Part shown: positions 1 to 8,842 of the stretch, piece after piece
How the letters are laid out: each line of letters begins with the position of its first letter
Position numbering within the stretch: the first letter of the stretch is position 1
Source of the DNA: an uncultured Muribaculaceae bacterium
GTDB lineage: Bacteria > Bacteroidota > Bacteroidia > Bacteroidales > Muribaculaceae
Direction: 5' to 3'
DNA: 36,216 nucleotides
Assembly: GCA_910584185.1 (NCBI GenBank)
Contig: CAJTYC010000015.1
Span: 1-36,216, forward strand
Notes under the pieces: generated by a model
The model's input: the letters and a program-made list of their open reading frames with translations, nothing else
The model's database searches: none
Told to the model about the DNA's origin: nothing
Made by a program: the position numbers and the translations under genes

Positions 1-72
1 GGAGCCTCCGGCGACGACATTATAGAAAAACATGCGAAGCCACCAGGAAGGAGGAGCTTCCGGCGGCGACAA
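1..72. repeat. Two copies of a GC-rich dispersed repeat
   Basis: Bases 34-70 are a diverged copy of a 37-bp GC-rich repeat whose better copies lie at 35074-35110 and 35870-35906. Bases 1-18 match the right half of the same unit and are cut by the window edge. The unit can fold: a CCGGGAGG-type arm pairs with CCTCCGG, with one bulge, around a short loop. This resembles a REP element. No associated transposase is visible in the window. Confidence 0.7.
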
Positions 73-128
73 AGATAATAGAAAGAAAGACAACAATATA
101 ACGACCTTTATATTTTTTTTTTGAACGG

Positions 129-809
129 CTATTCCTCCACTTTAAGTTTGTACCCGATGCCGCGTATATTGAGTATTGATACTTTGGGGTCACCGCTGAG
201 GTATTTGCGAAGTTTGAAGATAAATCCGTGTAGCCGGTTAAGATAATAGGGATTGTCGTTTTGCCAAACTGTTATCATCATCTTTGAGGCTTCAAGCACT
301 TCGTTGGGATGTGTGGCAAGTTCTTGCATTATCAACGCCTCAAAGTGTGTGAGTTCTATGGTCTCGCCACATCCACGCAGTGTCTGCAATGCTGCGTTGA
401 ATTCATATTTGCCTATTTTTATCTTTTCAAGATAACTGATATTACGTCGTAAAAGAGCTTTAAGCCTTACAAGAAGTTCCTCCATGGAGAAGGGTTTCTT
501 AAGGTAATCATTGGCACCTATCTCAAATCCCTTCACAAGGTCGCTTATCGCCGATTTCGCTGTTAGGAACAGCACCGGTGTCTGTTCATCCATATGACGT
601 ATCTTATTCACCATTTCGAAGCCATCCATGTTGGGCATCATCACATCAGCGATGACTGCCTTAGGGCGGTGTTTACGAAACATAGCCAAGCCCTCCTGTC
701 CGTCATATGCAGTAAGCACATTGAAGCCTTCCCTGCGCAGGACATCAGCAATTATCCTCGACATGGTCTTTTCATCTTCTACAAGTAATATAGTGTCGTT
801 CATTTTCAT
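129..809 (-). CDS. OmpR/PhoB-family response regulator
   Basis: This is a two-component response regulator of 226 residues, the usual length. The receiver domain (about 4-120) has the acidic pocket E11-D12, the phosphoacceptor D55 in IADVMMP, the switch T83 in FLTAK, and K105 in KKPF. The C-terminal winged-helix domain (about 130-224) ends in the typical RGIGYKLKV hairpin that contacts DNA. The start ATG overlaps the stop of the upstream kinase gene as ATGA, so the two are probably translationally coupled and form a cognate pair; the second ATG, two codons on, is an alternative start. The divergent neighbour is a large secreted protein, which may be a target, but no operator is recognisable. 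The input signal is unknown. Confidence 0.93.
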   Translation of the reverse strand: MKMNDTILLVEDEKTMSRIIADVLRREGFNVLTAYDGQEGLAMFRKHRPKAVIADVMMPNMDGFEMVNKIRHMDEQTPVLFLTAKSAISDLVKGFEIGANDYLKKPFSMEELLVRLKALLRRNISYLEKIKIGKYEFNAALQTLRGCGETIELTHFEALIMQELATHPNEVLEASKMMITVWQNDNPYYLNRLHGFIFKLRKYLSGDPKVSILNIRGIGYKLKVEE

Positions 810-2203
810 TTTTTTTGTTTCTTAAATGTGATCGTGAATGATGTGCCTTTACCAAGGCGGCTCGCGGCGGTTATTGACCAGCCCATGCGCGTGCATATGT
901 TGCTGACATAATAGAGGCCTATGCCGTGTCCTCCTACACTGTATCTGTCTCCCTTTTGGGGCACTCTGTAAAACCTGTCGAATATTCGGGCTATATGTTT
1001 TGACGAAATGCCTATGCCGTTGTCGCTGACTTTAAGATATGATTCAGTAACTTCGACATCTATCTTGACAGACTCACCGGAATATTTCACTGCGTTGCCA
1101 ATAAGATTGGAGACAATGTTTGCGAAGTGTATCGGGTCTGTGCGCAGTGTCATATTTTCCGGTGATATTCTCACTTCTATTTCGGCGGGCTTACGGGAGT
1201 TCATCTTTTGGTTGTCGGCGACCTCGCGCACTATCGGGCTGACAGGTGTGTTTTCCATGCGAAGGTCAAGCATCTTGCGTCTCTCCATGCTAACGCTCAA
1301 TATATCCTCAACCATTGCCGAATGCTTCGACAATTCGCGCAGCACAATGCGTAGATACTCCTTATTATGTTTAGCCTCATTCGTGTCGTAATAACGGAGC
1401 ATGGCGTCAGTGGCTGAGTATGCCACGGCTATCGGTGTCTTAAGCTCGTGGGTCATCGAGTTTACGAAACTATCCTTCATCTCATCAAGACTGCGCAGAT
1501 GATTTGTGGTGCGCCAGAGATATATCAGCGCACCGGAAAATAATGCGATGAGTGCTACGGAGCATATTATCATCTCTATCATCTGATGAAGCACCAGACG
1601 GCTCACCGGGGTGAGGTATGCGGCATAATATGTGCCTCGAGGTGTCACAGCGACGCTCTTGAAACAATCATATCCGGCCTTGTTGTCGTCAAGTTTCGGA
1701 TTACCCACTATTACATTGTCGGCCGAGTCGCGATATTCCACGGCGTAAAACTCCGGATACAGCCCCCTCACCGACATCCGCTCCGCAAGTATCTCATCAA
1801 GATATTCCACGCGCATAGGCACGCTTGCGTCGAGTTGCTTGTGGAGCGTGGCAGCCATCTCGCGTATCACCTGCTGGGTGAACTGGTGGCGTTTGGCATG
1901 GCGTCCTGACTGATATTGCTCCTTACCGTCGTGCCCTGAACTCACCCAAGATTCGAACTCCCCGTTGGAACTTACGATTACCCCTGATTCCAAATCCATG
2001 GCGCACACGCTGTCTGTAAATTCCTCCGGGTGTCCATATCGATACCAAAGTTCCTCTATATCCATCTCCGTGAGTGATGCGCTGATGTCGCGTTCTATAT
2101 TCTCTCTTATGGAGATATAGATGCGCGAAAAGGAAAATATGTCGGCGACAAGCAACGCTGTAGCCAAAATTATCAGGATCACAGGGATGGTAAGATTTTT
2201 CAT
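806..2203 (-). CDS. Sensor histidine kinase, membrane-bound
   Basis: This 465-residue kinase is the likely partner of the adjacent response regulator. Membrane segments lie at about 5-24 and 209-230 and enclose a periplasmic sensor region of roughly 185 residues that I cannot assign to a named fold. The cytoplasmic part has a HisKA dimerisation helix with phospho-acceptor H252 in MTHELKTP, an N box around N370 (NLIGNAVKYS), a G1 box DNGIG at 394-398, and a G2 box GGHGIGL at 424-430. All catalytic motifs are intact. There is no HAMP domain, since the second membrane helix runs almost directly into the dimerisation helix. The stop overlaps the regulator start by 4 nt. Confidence 0.93.
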   Translation of the reverse strand: MKNLTIPVILIILATALLVADIFSFSRIYISIRENIERDISASLTEMDIEELWYRYGHPEEFTDSVCAMDLESGVIVSSNGEFESWVSSGHDGKEQYQSGRHAKRHQFTQQVIREMAATLHKQLDASVPMRVEYLDEILAERMSVRGLYPEFYAVEYRDSADNVIVGNPKLDDNKAGYDCFKSVAVTPRGTYYAAYLTPVSRLVLHQMIEMIICSVALIALFSGALIYLWRTTNHLRSLDEMKDSFVNSMTHELKTPIAVAYSATDAMLRYYDTNEAKHNKEYLRIVLRELSKHSAMVEDILSVSMERRKMLDLRMENTPVSPIVREVADNQKMNSRKPAEIEVRISPENMTLRTDPIHFANIVSNLIGNAVKYSGESVKIDVEVTESYLKVSDNGIGISSKHIARIFDRFYRVPQKGDRYSVGGHGIGLYYVSNICTRMGWSITAASRLGKGTSFTITFKKQKK

Positions 2204-2347
2204 CTGTAGACTCGGGGTTTTGTCATTTTTTGCGAATTTACATCTATTTTATGGAATTAATACACTTATTCACGAAAAAATCCTTTTTAATTAAGAGAAA
2301 CTAAGACTAACTAAGACAAATAAACGCTGAAAACGAAATTTAGGGTT

Positions 2348-2355
2348 TATATTTG
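2348..2355 (+). promoter_or_regulatory. Candidate -7 box and long leader of the T9SS cargo gene
   Basis: TATATTTG matches the Bacteroidota -7 consensus TAnnTTTG. No good TTTG is found about 20 nt upstream, so only half the promoter is convincing. The implied leader is about 145 nt. It holds a small CTCCG/CGGAG hairpin near 2406-2420 and an 18-codon reading frame (2439-2495) that stops 10 nt before the preferred start at 2506. The rest of the 2204-2505 gap shows nothing recognisable. Confidence 0.5.
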
Positions 2356-2505
2356 CATTGTTCATCATGGCATATTAGACGGACTCTAAATTTGTTGAAC
2401 ATAATCTCCGGTGTCGGAGACGGCATTACGACAGGACAATGAAGTATAGCCGGCAGCAAGAATCTAACCTACACGACAATGTTTACGAACCATAACCATA
2501 ATATT

Positions 2506-5500
2506 ATGCAGAAAACGTTACTGACCATTGGGCTGTCGTTACTGACAAGCCTCACGACCCTCGCAACGGGTCCGCAGAACATCTCTTCGTTGTTAGGGCT
2601 GAAGAGTGCTACGGGTGGTGGCGCGATGGCCTTGACCGGTGCTCCGGTCCGAGCCAAGTCGCTCACCCCATCTCAACACAGAATCCAAGGCCTCGACAAT
2701 CCTGACGGCTCGAAAGTCTATATCTTGGGATGTGTAGTCTCGCCCGACCATATCACCGGCATGTGGAGCTACACTACCGATGCCTGGAATCCAAATCGTC
2801 TCGAAAGCGGTATATATGCCACCGGCGGCGGCTTCGGCACTGACTCCTATTATTATGCCAATTCATATCGCGAGGCGATGGGATACGAGGAAATAAAGAC
2901 CTCAAACTATGACCTCGACACTTGGGAGGTGTATGACTCATACACCGGCAAAATCCAGTATGTAGCCACCACGATGGCCTATTCTCCCGCACGCGACCAG
3001 GTGTTCGGCTGCTTCATCAATGAGGAGCGCACCGGTTATGTGTTTGTGGAATGGCGTTATAATTATTTTCAGGTGCAGCGCACCATCTGCCCGCTGGAGA
3101 AACCTTGGGCCGGTTGTGCATTCTCTTCCGACAACACTCTCTATGCCATAGACCGCGACGGCGACCTCTGGACAGTCGCGCTCTCCGATGGCAAGATGAC
3201 CAAGGTGGGAAGCACCGGCATTTCAACACAATATCTCGCCGATGCAACTATTGACACCAAGACCGACATAATGTATTGGTGTGTGAATAATGATACTGAA
3301 AATGCTCTCTATACCGTAGACCTAAAGACAGCTAAGGCCACTAAGCTCTATGATATGGAGAATGAGGAGCAGCTTTGCGGCATGTATGTGCCGGACTTCA
3401 AGACTTATGGCAAGGATGTGCCCGAAGCCATTTCCTCGGTGTCCCTCTCATTTTCCGGCACTTCTCTCTCCGGCAAGGTGAGCTTTTCAATGCCCTCTCG
3501 TCTCAATGACAAGAGCACGAGCATACCAACAGGCACTGAGATGACCTACATAATCCGTGCAAACGGCAAGGAAATAGCAAGAGGCACATCTGCTCGAGGC
3601 ACCCGTGTAAACGCCGATGTGACACTACCGGTCACTGACTCCTACAATTTCACGGTTGTTACGGTCAATGAGGCAGGAGAATCTCCGGCAGCAAAGTCAA
3701 AGAAGTTTATCGGTCCTGATACCCCGAAAGCTCCCTCCAATTTCCGCATGACCCTCAACGGCAACAACGTCAAGTTGGCATGGAGCTCCACTGCAAGCAG
3801 CGGTGTGAACGGTGGCTCTGTAGCCTACACCAAGGCGACATATGATGTGACCCGGATGCCCGACGGCAAGAAGGTGGCCGAAGGTATCTCCGAGCGTACC
3901 GTCAACGACGTGATTCCCGAAGTGGAGGAACAAACAGAGTTCTACTATATCTTGACAGCCACTTGCGAAGGTCTGACTTCGCCCGAGGCCAAGTCAGAGT
4001 CAATCAAGGCCGGTCCGATACTTCCGCCCGCAACAATCAACTTCGACGGTGCGGCCTCACTCTTCGGCTGGACAATACTCGAAGGTGAGAAAGCAGATGA
4101 TGCCAAATGGGCATATTATGACTATGAGAAGGCTCTGCGCTATTATTCCTCTATAAAGACAGGTGCCGACGACTGGGCCATCTCTCCCGCTGTTACGGTG
4201 GTGGGTGGAGCAGCATATCCTATCAGCGTTGACTTCAAGACCTCAAACTACTATGACGAGGAATTCGAAGTGATGTGGGGCACGGAGCCTACAGTGGCTG
4301 CCATGACCAACGTGGCGATACCCGCGGTAACGCAGAAGAACACCGAATACACCACTTATACAGGCTCAATCAATACTGTGGCCGACGGCAAGATATATAT
4401 TGGCATTCATTGCAAGTCAGCAGCCCAGTCGCAGCTCTATGCACGCAACATCGTGATAGGAGAGGGTGTGGTGACAAAAGCTCCGGCTCAGGCAACGCTC
4501 GATGTCGTTCCGGCTACCGATGGCTCCGTGAAGGCAGAACTTAAATATACAGTACCTGCCACTTCGATCGACGGTAATGCGCTCACAGGTGCAACTGCCC
4601 TGACAAGCGTGGAGATCAAGCGCGATGGCAATGTAATCAAGACCATCACCTCCGATTTCCCCACAGGCGAACAGACATTTGAAGATAATGCCACCTTGGG
4701 GCTCACCCTCGGCAAGCATACATATGAGATAGTGACCACCAATGCTTTCGGTGCAGGCCAGGCAACCACCGTTGAAGTGACCGTAGGTCCCGGTGTCCCT
4801 GCAGCTCCCGCTGATGTCGTGATGCTCGAAGAGGGCAATACAGGCAAGGTGAAAGTGACATGGCAGCCGGTGACAACCGATGTTGACGGCAATCCCATCA
4901 AGTCTGAGGCAGTGACGTATAAAGTCATCAACCGAGACTATCAGGTGCTTGCAGATAATCTTACCGCTACATCGTTTGAAACTCAGGCTGTACCCGAAGG
5001 TGAACAGGCGTTCGTTCAATTTGGCGTATATGCCGTGACCGTCGGTGGCGAATCCAAGCTTGCCGGTTCGGCCTACAAGCCCGTCGGCACGCCATATGCC
5101 ACACCCTGGAAGGAATCGTTTGCCGGAGGCTCCGTCAGCTCTATCTTCGGTTACAATTACCTCATCGGTCAGGAAGGCTGGCAATTTGGCACTGACCCCG
5201 ATTGGTCTGCCTCTCCCCAAGATGCTGACCAGGGTCTCGCATATTTCGAGGCTTACGGTGGTGTCAGCACCGGACTCGTCACCGGCAAGATTGACCTCTC
5301 CGGAGTGCCTAACCCCGCATTCACTTACTACACCTACCGATACAGCGACAACCAATATTCCAACCAGATTGCACTTGAGGTGGACAATGGTGACGGACGT
5401 GGCTTCGTGAGAGTGAGCGCCGACGATATATTCGTAGGTGAGAACGCCTCTTGGCACAAGGTTACCGTAGGACTCGAGGATTACGACGGCCAAGCCGTAG

Positions 5501-6984
5501 TGTTCCGCATTGTTCCCACATGCTCGGATCCGAAGAATCTCGGTGCCTTCTTCTTCATCGACAATCTGAACATCACCTCACATGCCGACTACAATCTCGC
5601 CCTCTCGGCCATTTCGGCTCCCGATGCTGTCAATACAGATACACCGTTTGAGATTTCGGTGACTGTATCCAATACCGGCGACAACGAAGTGAGGGGCTAC
5701 AACGTGGAACTTTGGTCGGGCGATGAGTTCATAACCTCTCGCAAGGCATCCTCTTCACTCGCTCCCGAGGCTACTGCCAACTATGTGTTCGAGACCGCGG
5801 CAACATCGCTCCACGGTGAGTCCAAGCGTTATCATGCGGTTGTGGTTTCCGACATAGATGAAATAGAGGCTGACAATAAGTCGGCTGAAGTTGAGGTTGG
5901 CGTGGTGGCCCCCGCTGTGCCCGTGCCGCAGAACCTTTCCGGCTCCTACAAATCAGATGAGCTCGTGCTTACTTGGGTTAAGCCAGATATGGCCTCAGCT
6001 CCCTCAGCTCCCTTCACCGAGGACTTCGAGAATGCCGATTCATGGGCACAGGCCGTGGATGGTTGGAAGATTCTTGACGAAGATGACGCTCCGCTCATAT
6101 CTATACGTAATCCCAACTTCCCGTTCGGTGCCGGCAAGAAGGCCGGTTGGTGGGTGACTCCGGCCGACTGGGGTGAGACTGACACCTCTAAGGAACTCTG
6201 GAAATCGCATTCCGGCAACAAGTATCTCACATCAGGCTCTGTGCAGCGAGGCAACACTCCCGAACAGTGCGACGACTGGGCAATCTCACCCCGTCTCAAC
6301 GGATGCGAGCAGATGGTGTCGCTCTACGCACGCAGCTTCTATGGCGAAGGCAATTACGCCGGTTACTATATGGAAGATTTCGATGTGCTCTACTCCAAGA
6401 ACACCACGACGCTTGAAGACTTCCAGCTTGCCGGAAGTGTGGTACGCGCACCCTTCAGCTGGACTAAATATCAGTTCCGCCTCCCCGAAGGCTCGCTATA
6501 CTTCGCTATCCGCAGCCGTTCTACCGACCAGTTCTTCCTCTTCATCGACGATGTGACCTACATTGCAGCCAACGGTGCGCCGGCAACGCTTACGCTCAAG
6601 GGCTACAATGTGTATCGCGACGGTGTGAAGCTCAACACTGAAGTGGTGTATGAAGAGAGCTTTACAGACAAGACCGTTAAGCCCGGCGCCGATCATAAAT
6701 ATGTGGTGACTGCAGTATACGGCAACGGCGAATCGCGCCCAGGCAATGAATATGACCTGCTGCTTTCAGGCGTGGGGAATACATTTGCCGATGCTTTGAC
6801 AGTCGAGGCCGGCAATGGCTGCATCCGCGTCAAGAATGCTGCCGGAGTGGCAGTGGAGGTGTTTACTCCGCAAGGCATACGAATTGCAAATGTCAAGGGA
6901 GAAGCCAATACCCGTATTGACGTGCAGAACGGCATATACGTAGTGCGTGCCGGTCGCACCACAGCCAAAGTACATGTGAAGTAA
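2506..6984 (+). CDS. Large secreted T9SS cargo protein with FN3-like and cleaved-adhesin-like domains
   Basis: This is a secreted or surface-anchored protein of about 1492 residues. I chose the ATG at 2506 because it begins directly with a signal peptide (MQKTLLTIGLSLLTSLTTLA); an in-frame ATG at 2479 would add nine polar residues. The first 300 residues or so look like a repeat-rich beta-propeller (recurring YAIDRDGDLW- and LYTVDLKT-like strands). Several fibronectin type III-like modules follow. Two regions carry the DDWAISP signature of choice-of-anchor/cleaved adhesin beta-sandwiches, and a CARDB-like module (VSNTGDNEV) lies between them. The last 60 residues fit a type IX sorting tail: a VEVFTPQGIRI strand followed by NGIYVVRAG. 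Binding target and enzymatic activity are unknown; no peptidase motif is visible. Confidence 0.85.
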   Translation: MQKTLLTIGLSLLTSLTTLATGPQNISSLLGLKSATGGGAMALTGAPVRAKSLTPSQHRIQGLDNPDGSKVYILGCVVSPDHITGMWSYTTDAWNPNRLESGIYATGGGFGTDSYYYANSYREAMGYEEIKTSNYDLDTWEVYDSYTGKIQYVATTMAYSPARDQVFGCFINEERTGYVFVEWRYNYFQVQRTICPLEKPWAGCAFSSDNTLYAIDRDGDLWTVALSDGKMTKVGSTGISTQYLADATIDTKTDIMYWCVNNDTENALYTVDLKTAKATKLYDMENEEQLCGMYVPDFKTYGKDVPEAISSVSLSFSGTSLSGKVSFSMPSRLNDKSTSIPTGTEMTYIIRANGKEIARGTSARGTRVNADVTLPVTDSYNFTVVTVNEAGESPAAKSKKFIGPDTPKAPSNFRMTLNGNNVKLAWSSTASSGVNGGSVAYTKATYDVTRMPDGKKVAEGISERTVNDVIPEVEEQTEFYYILTATCEGLTSPEAKSESIKAGPILPPATINFDGAASLFGWTILEGEKADDAKWAYYDYEKALRYYSSIKTGADDWAISPAVTVVGGAAYPISVDFKTSNYYDEEFEVMWGTEPTVAAMTNVAIPAVTQKNTEYTTYTGSINTVADGKIYIGIHCKSAAQSQLYARNIVIGEGVVTKAPAQATLDVVPATDGSVKAELKYTVPATSIDGNALTGATALTSVEIKRDGNVIKTITSDFPTGEQTFEDNATLGLTLGKHTYEIVTTNAFGAGQATTVEVTVGPGVPAAPADVVMLEEGNTGKVKVTWQPVTTDVDGNPIKSEAVTYKVINRDYQVLADNLTATSFETQAVPEGEQAFVQFGVYAVTVGGESKLAGSAYKPVGTPYATPWKESFAGGSVSSIFGYNYLIGQEGWQFGTDPDWSASPQDADQGLAYFEAYGGVSTGLVTGKIDLSGVPNPAFTYYTYRYSDNQYSNQIALEVDNGDGRGFVRVSADDIFVGENASWHKVTVGLEDYDGQAVVFRIVPTCSDPKNLGAFFFIDNLNITSHADYNLALSAISAPDAVNTDTPFEISVTVSNTGDNEVRGYNVELWSGDEFITSRKASSSLAPEATANYVFETAATSLHGESKRYHAVVVSDIDEIEADNKSAEVEVGVVAPAVPVPQNLSGSYKSDELVLTWVKPDMASAPSAPFTEDFENADSWAQAVDGWKILDEDDAPLISIRNPNFPFGAGKKAGWWVTPADWGETDTSKELWKSHSGNKYLTSGSVQRGNTPEQCDDWAISPRLNGCEQMVSLYARSFYGEGNYAGYYMEDFDVLYSKNTTTLEDFQLAGSVVRAPFSWTKYQFRLPEGSLYFAIRSRSTDQFFLFIDDVTYIAANGAPATLTLKGYNVYRDGVKLNTEVVYEESFTDKTVKPGADHKYVVTAVYGNGESRPGNEYDLLLSGVGNTFADALTVEAGNGCIRVKNAAGVAVEVFTPQGIRIANVKGEANTRIDVQNGIYVVRAGRTTAKVHVK

Positions 6985-7004
6985 CCGACTAAAACCCAAA
7001 TAAG

Positions 7005-7040
7005 AAGCGGGTCTTGAGCTGAAACTCAAGACCCGCTTTT
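7005..7040 (+). terminator. Intrinsic terminator after the T9SS cargo gene
   Basis: A perfect 14-bp stem (7005-7018 with 7025-7038) closes a six-base CTGAAA loop and runs into TTTT. It lies 20 nt after the stop codon. Confidence 0.92.
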
Positions 7041-7052
7041 GCTTATAAACCC

Positions 7053-7106
7053 GATTAGCATTATTAGCCCGATTAGCATTATTAGCCCTATTAGCCCTAT
7101 TAGCCC
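7053..7106. repeat. 9/18-bp tandem array, TATTAGCCC family
   Basis: Two perfect 18-bp units (7053-7070 and 7071-7088), each made of two related 9-mers, are followed by two 9-bp TATTAGCCC units (7089-7106). The array sits between the terminator of the secreted-protein gene and the stop codon of the convergent glycosyltransferase. The same 9-mer recurs at 22577-22595 next to ispG. Confidence 0.9.
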
Positions 7107-7113
7107 AACAATG

Positions 7114-7854
7114 TCAAAAGAGTTTGCGGCGGAGTGCGCGGATCACGAAGCCGACGTGGTTGGCGCAAGTGCGTGCCGCACCGTAGTGGTGCGACATGAT
7201 GCGGAACCGCTCGCGAAGTGATTTCAGCTTATTTTTGTCGGTCAATCCGTCGCTAAGATAGTCTATTGCCACAATGCCCAAGTTCGTGCATTTGCGTGGG
7301 TCGGCGTTGGCGATACATTTTACAGTCCAGTCATAATCGGCCGAAAACCGATATTGCAAGTCATATTGAGGTGCAATATCCTTGCGCACCATAAATGCCT
7401 GGTGACAAATGAGCATACCCTTTGCAAAAGAGTCGAATGTCAAGGCCGACGGTGCGGTGAGGTGTCGTTTGCCTATGATGTGGCGTGCGCTGTCGACTAT
7501 CACCGTATCGCCATATATTATGTCGTCATCTTTCTCCGCCCGCCCGGCATAGGCGCCAAGCACAAGGTCGTTGTGAAATGTGTCGCCGGCGTTCAGAAAG
7601 AGCAAGTACTTGCCGCGTGCAAGCGCGATGCCTTTGTTCATGGCATCATACAGCCCGCCGTCAGGCTCGCTCATGATACGCACACCCTTGAACGTGCGTG
7701 CCAACGCTACCGTCCTGTCGCTCGATGCACCGTCCACTACGATATGCTCATAGCCGGTGTATTTTTGTTGCGCCACTGATTCCAATGTCGGCAATATATG
7801 CTTCTCTGCATTATAGGTGATGGTTATTATCGATATCAAAGGGGTTGTATTCAT
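7114..7854 (-). CDS. Glycosyltransferase family 2
   Basis: This GT-A fold transferase of 246 residues adds a sugar from a nucleotide-sugar donor, probably for a surface polysaccharide. It opens with the family's beta-strand SIITITYNAE, followed by VVDGASSDRT, the SEPDGGLYDAMNKG motif, and a DxD-like NAGDT that would bind the metal and nucleotide. The WcaA-like subgroup is the best match by eye. The frame stays open 43 codons upstream, but that stretch is low-complexity and crosses a predicted promoter, so I start at the ATG at 7854, right before the conserved domain. It stands alone, convergent with the T9SS gene and divergent from the ferredoxin gene, so its pathway cannot be deduced. Confidence 0.9.
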   Translation of the reverse strand: MNTTPLISIITITYNAEKHILPTLESVAQQKYTGYEHIVVDGASSDRTVALARTFKGVRIMSEPDGGLYDAMNKGIALARGKYLLFLNAGDTFHNDLVLGAYAGRAEKDDDIIYGDTVIVDSARHIIGKRHLTAPSALTFDSFAKGMLICHQAFMVRKDIAPQYDLQYRFSADYDWTVKCIANADPRKCTNLGIVAIDYLSDGLTDKNKLKSLRERFRIMSHHYGAARTCANHVGFVIRALRRKLF

Positions 7855-7875
7855 ATCTGTAGCCTTGTTTTTTTG

Positions 7876-7883
7876 CAAAGATA
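7876..7883 (-). promoter_or_regulatory. -7 box for the glycosyltransferase gene
   Basis: On the minus strand this reads TATCTTTG, an exact TAnnTTTG match, 21 nt before the chosen ATG. A second match, TAAATTTG, lies at 7894-7901. Neither has a good TTTG at the expected distance. The position supports the downstream start at 7854. Confidence 0.6.
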
Positions 7884-7914
7884 AGAATATTTTCAAATTT
7901 AATGCCGATTTATG

Positions 7915-7945
7915 TTGGAATAATGAATAATAAACTTTAATTTTG
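7915..7945 (+). promoter_or_regulatory. Promoter of the ferredoxin gene
   Basis: TTG (7915-7917), a 20-nt spacer and TAATTTTG (7938-7945) fit the Bacteroidota primary sigma-factor consensus. The leader of about 65 nt contains a CCGGCT/AGCCGG hairpin. Confidence 0.75.
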
Positions 7946-8014
7946 TGCTTTGAAACATCCGGCTTCGTTTTACAGCCGGGCACAAATATCCTTTAAACAT
8001 TAAACACTACAATT

Positions 8015-8182
8015 ATGGCTTACGTTATTACAGACCGTTGCATCGCATGCGGCACATGTCAGTCGGTATGCCCCGTTGAGGCTATTTCCGAGGGTGAAAT
8101 CTATCACATCGACCCGGATACTTGCATCAGCTGCGGCAGCTGCGCATCCGTCTGCCCCAACGATGCTATCGAGGAGGGCTAA
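8015..8182 (+). CDS. Small 2[4Fe-4S] ferredoxin
   Basis: This is a 55-residue soluble electron carrier of the clostridial/bacterial 2[4Fe-4S] type. Both cluster motifs are complete: C9-x2-C12-x2-C15-x3-C19-P and C37-x2-C40-x2-C43-x3-C47-P. The two halves are clear internal duplicates, as in the whole family. The length matches the classic family size. It has its own promoter and its own terminator, so it is a monocistronic unit. In anaerobes such proteins commonly carry electrons for pyruvate:ferredoxin oxidoreductase and related enzymes; the partner here cannot be told from the neighbours. Confidence 0.97.
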   Translation: MAYVITDRCIACGTCQSVCPVEAISEGEIYHIDPDTCISCGSCASVCPNDAIEEG

Positions 8183-8217
8183 CGATTTCGGTGTCCGGCC
8201 ATGAGCCGCGACGTGAA

Positions 8218-8257
8218 AGAAAATATTGGCTGTCTCCACTGAGGCAGCCATATTTTT
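8218..8257 (+). terminator. Intrinsic terminator after the ferredoxin gene
   Basis: GGCTGTCTC (8228-8236) pairs with GAGGCAGCC (8241-8249), with one G-U pair, around a four-base loop. An AAAATATT/ATATTTTT extension of the stem runs into five T residues (8253-8257). Confidence 0.88.
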
Positions 8258-8375
8258 GTTTGTCATCCGCTCGTTGCTTCCTTCCATTCAAGCAACTTGT
8301 ATGCCATATAATTTGTTATAACCCATAGAAAGGATATCAGATTCAATTTAGGAAGCATAAAAACTAAAACTACCT

Positions 8376-8822
8376 ATGGATAGAATTAAGGTCAAGATAA
8401 TCAACAAGAGTCATCATCCGTTGCCCGAATATGGCACATTTGAGGCCGCCGGTATGGATGTGCGTGCATACCTGCCCGAGGGGCCGGTAGTGTTGCGCCC
8501 CATGCAACGCGCCCTTATACCTACAGGTCTCTATATGCAGCTCCCCTCGGGCTATGAGTGTCAGGTGCGTCCAAGAAGCGGACTCGCCCTGAAACATGGC
8601 ATTTCAATAGTGAATTCTCCCGGCACCGTAGATGCTGACTATCGCGGTGAAATAGGTATAATACTCATCAATCTCGGTGAATTCGATTTCACCGTAAATG
8701 ATGGCGACCGTATTGCCCAGTTTGTGGTGAAACAATATTCTCATGTTACCTGGGAACCGGTAAAGGAACTTGACCGCACTGAGCGTGAAGATGGAGCTTT
8801 CGGGCACACCGGCACCAATTAA
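8376..8822 (+). CDS. dut: dUTP diphosphatase (dUTPase)
   Basis: This trimeric dUTPase hydrolyses dUTP to dUMP and pyrophosphate, keeping uracil out of DNA and supplying dUMP for thymidylate synthesis. All five family motifs are present in 148 residues: AGMDVRA (25-31), PRSGLA (66-71), GTVDADYRGE (83-92, with catalytic D86), DGDRIAQ (109-115), and the flexible C-terminal EDGAFGHTG (138-146). The last motif lacks the usual RG arginine before the glycines, a minor departure. It is the first gene of a run that continues with envelope-related genes; from memory, this order (dut, TPR, DUF4292, EnvC-like) recurs in other Bacteroidales. Confidence 0.97.
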   Translation: MDRIKVKIINKSHHPLPEYGTFEAAGMDVRAYLPEGPVVLRPMQRALIPTGLYMQLPSGYECQVRPRSGLALKHGISIVNSPGTVDADYRGEIGIILINLGEFDFTVNDGDRIAQFVVKQYSHVTWEPVKELDRTEREDGAFGHTGTN

Positions 8823-8842
8823 GCATAAAAAAGAACTTATCA

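Noticed and set aside
4417..5493. Long open frame of 358 codons antisense to the T9SS cargo gene
   Set aside because: The plus strand has a convincing domain protein here; the antisense translation shows no family motif and arises from its regular codon use.
7855..7983. N-terminal extension of the glycosyltransferase by 43 codons
   Set aside because: It contains two -7 box matches and is low-complexity; the conserved domain begins right at the ATG at 7854.
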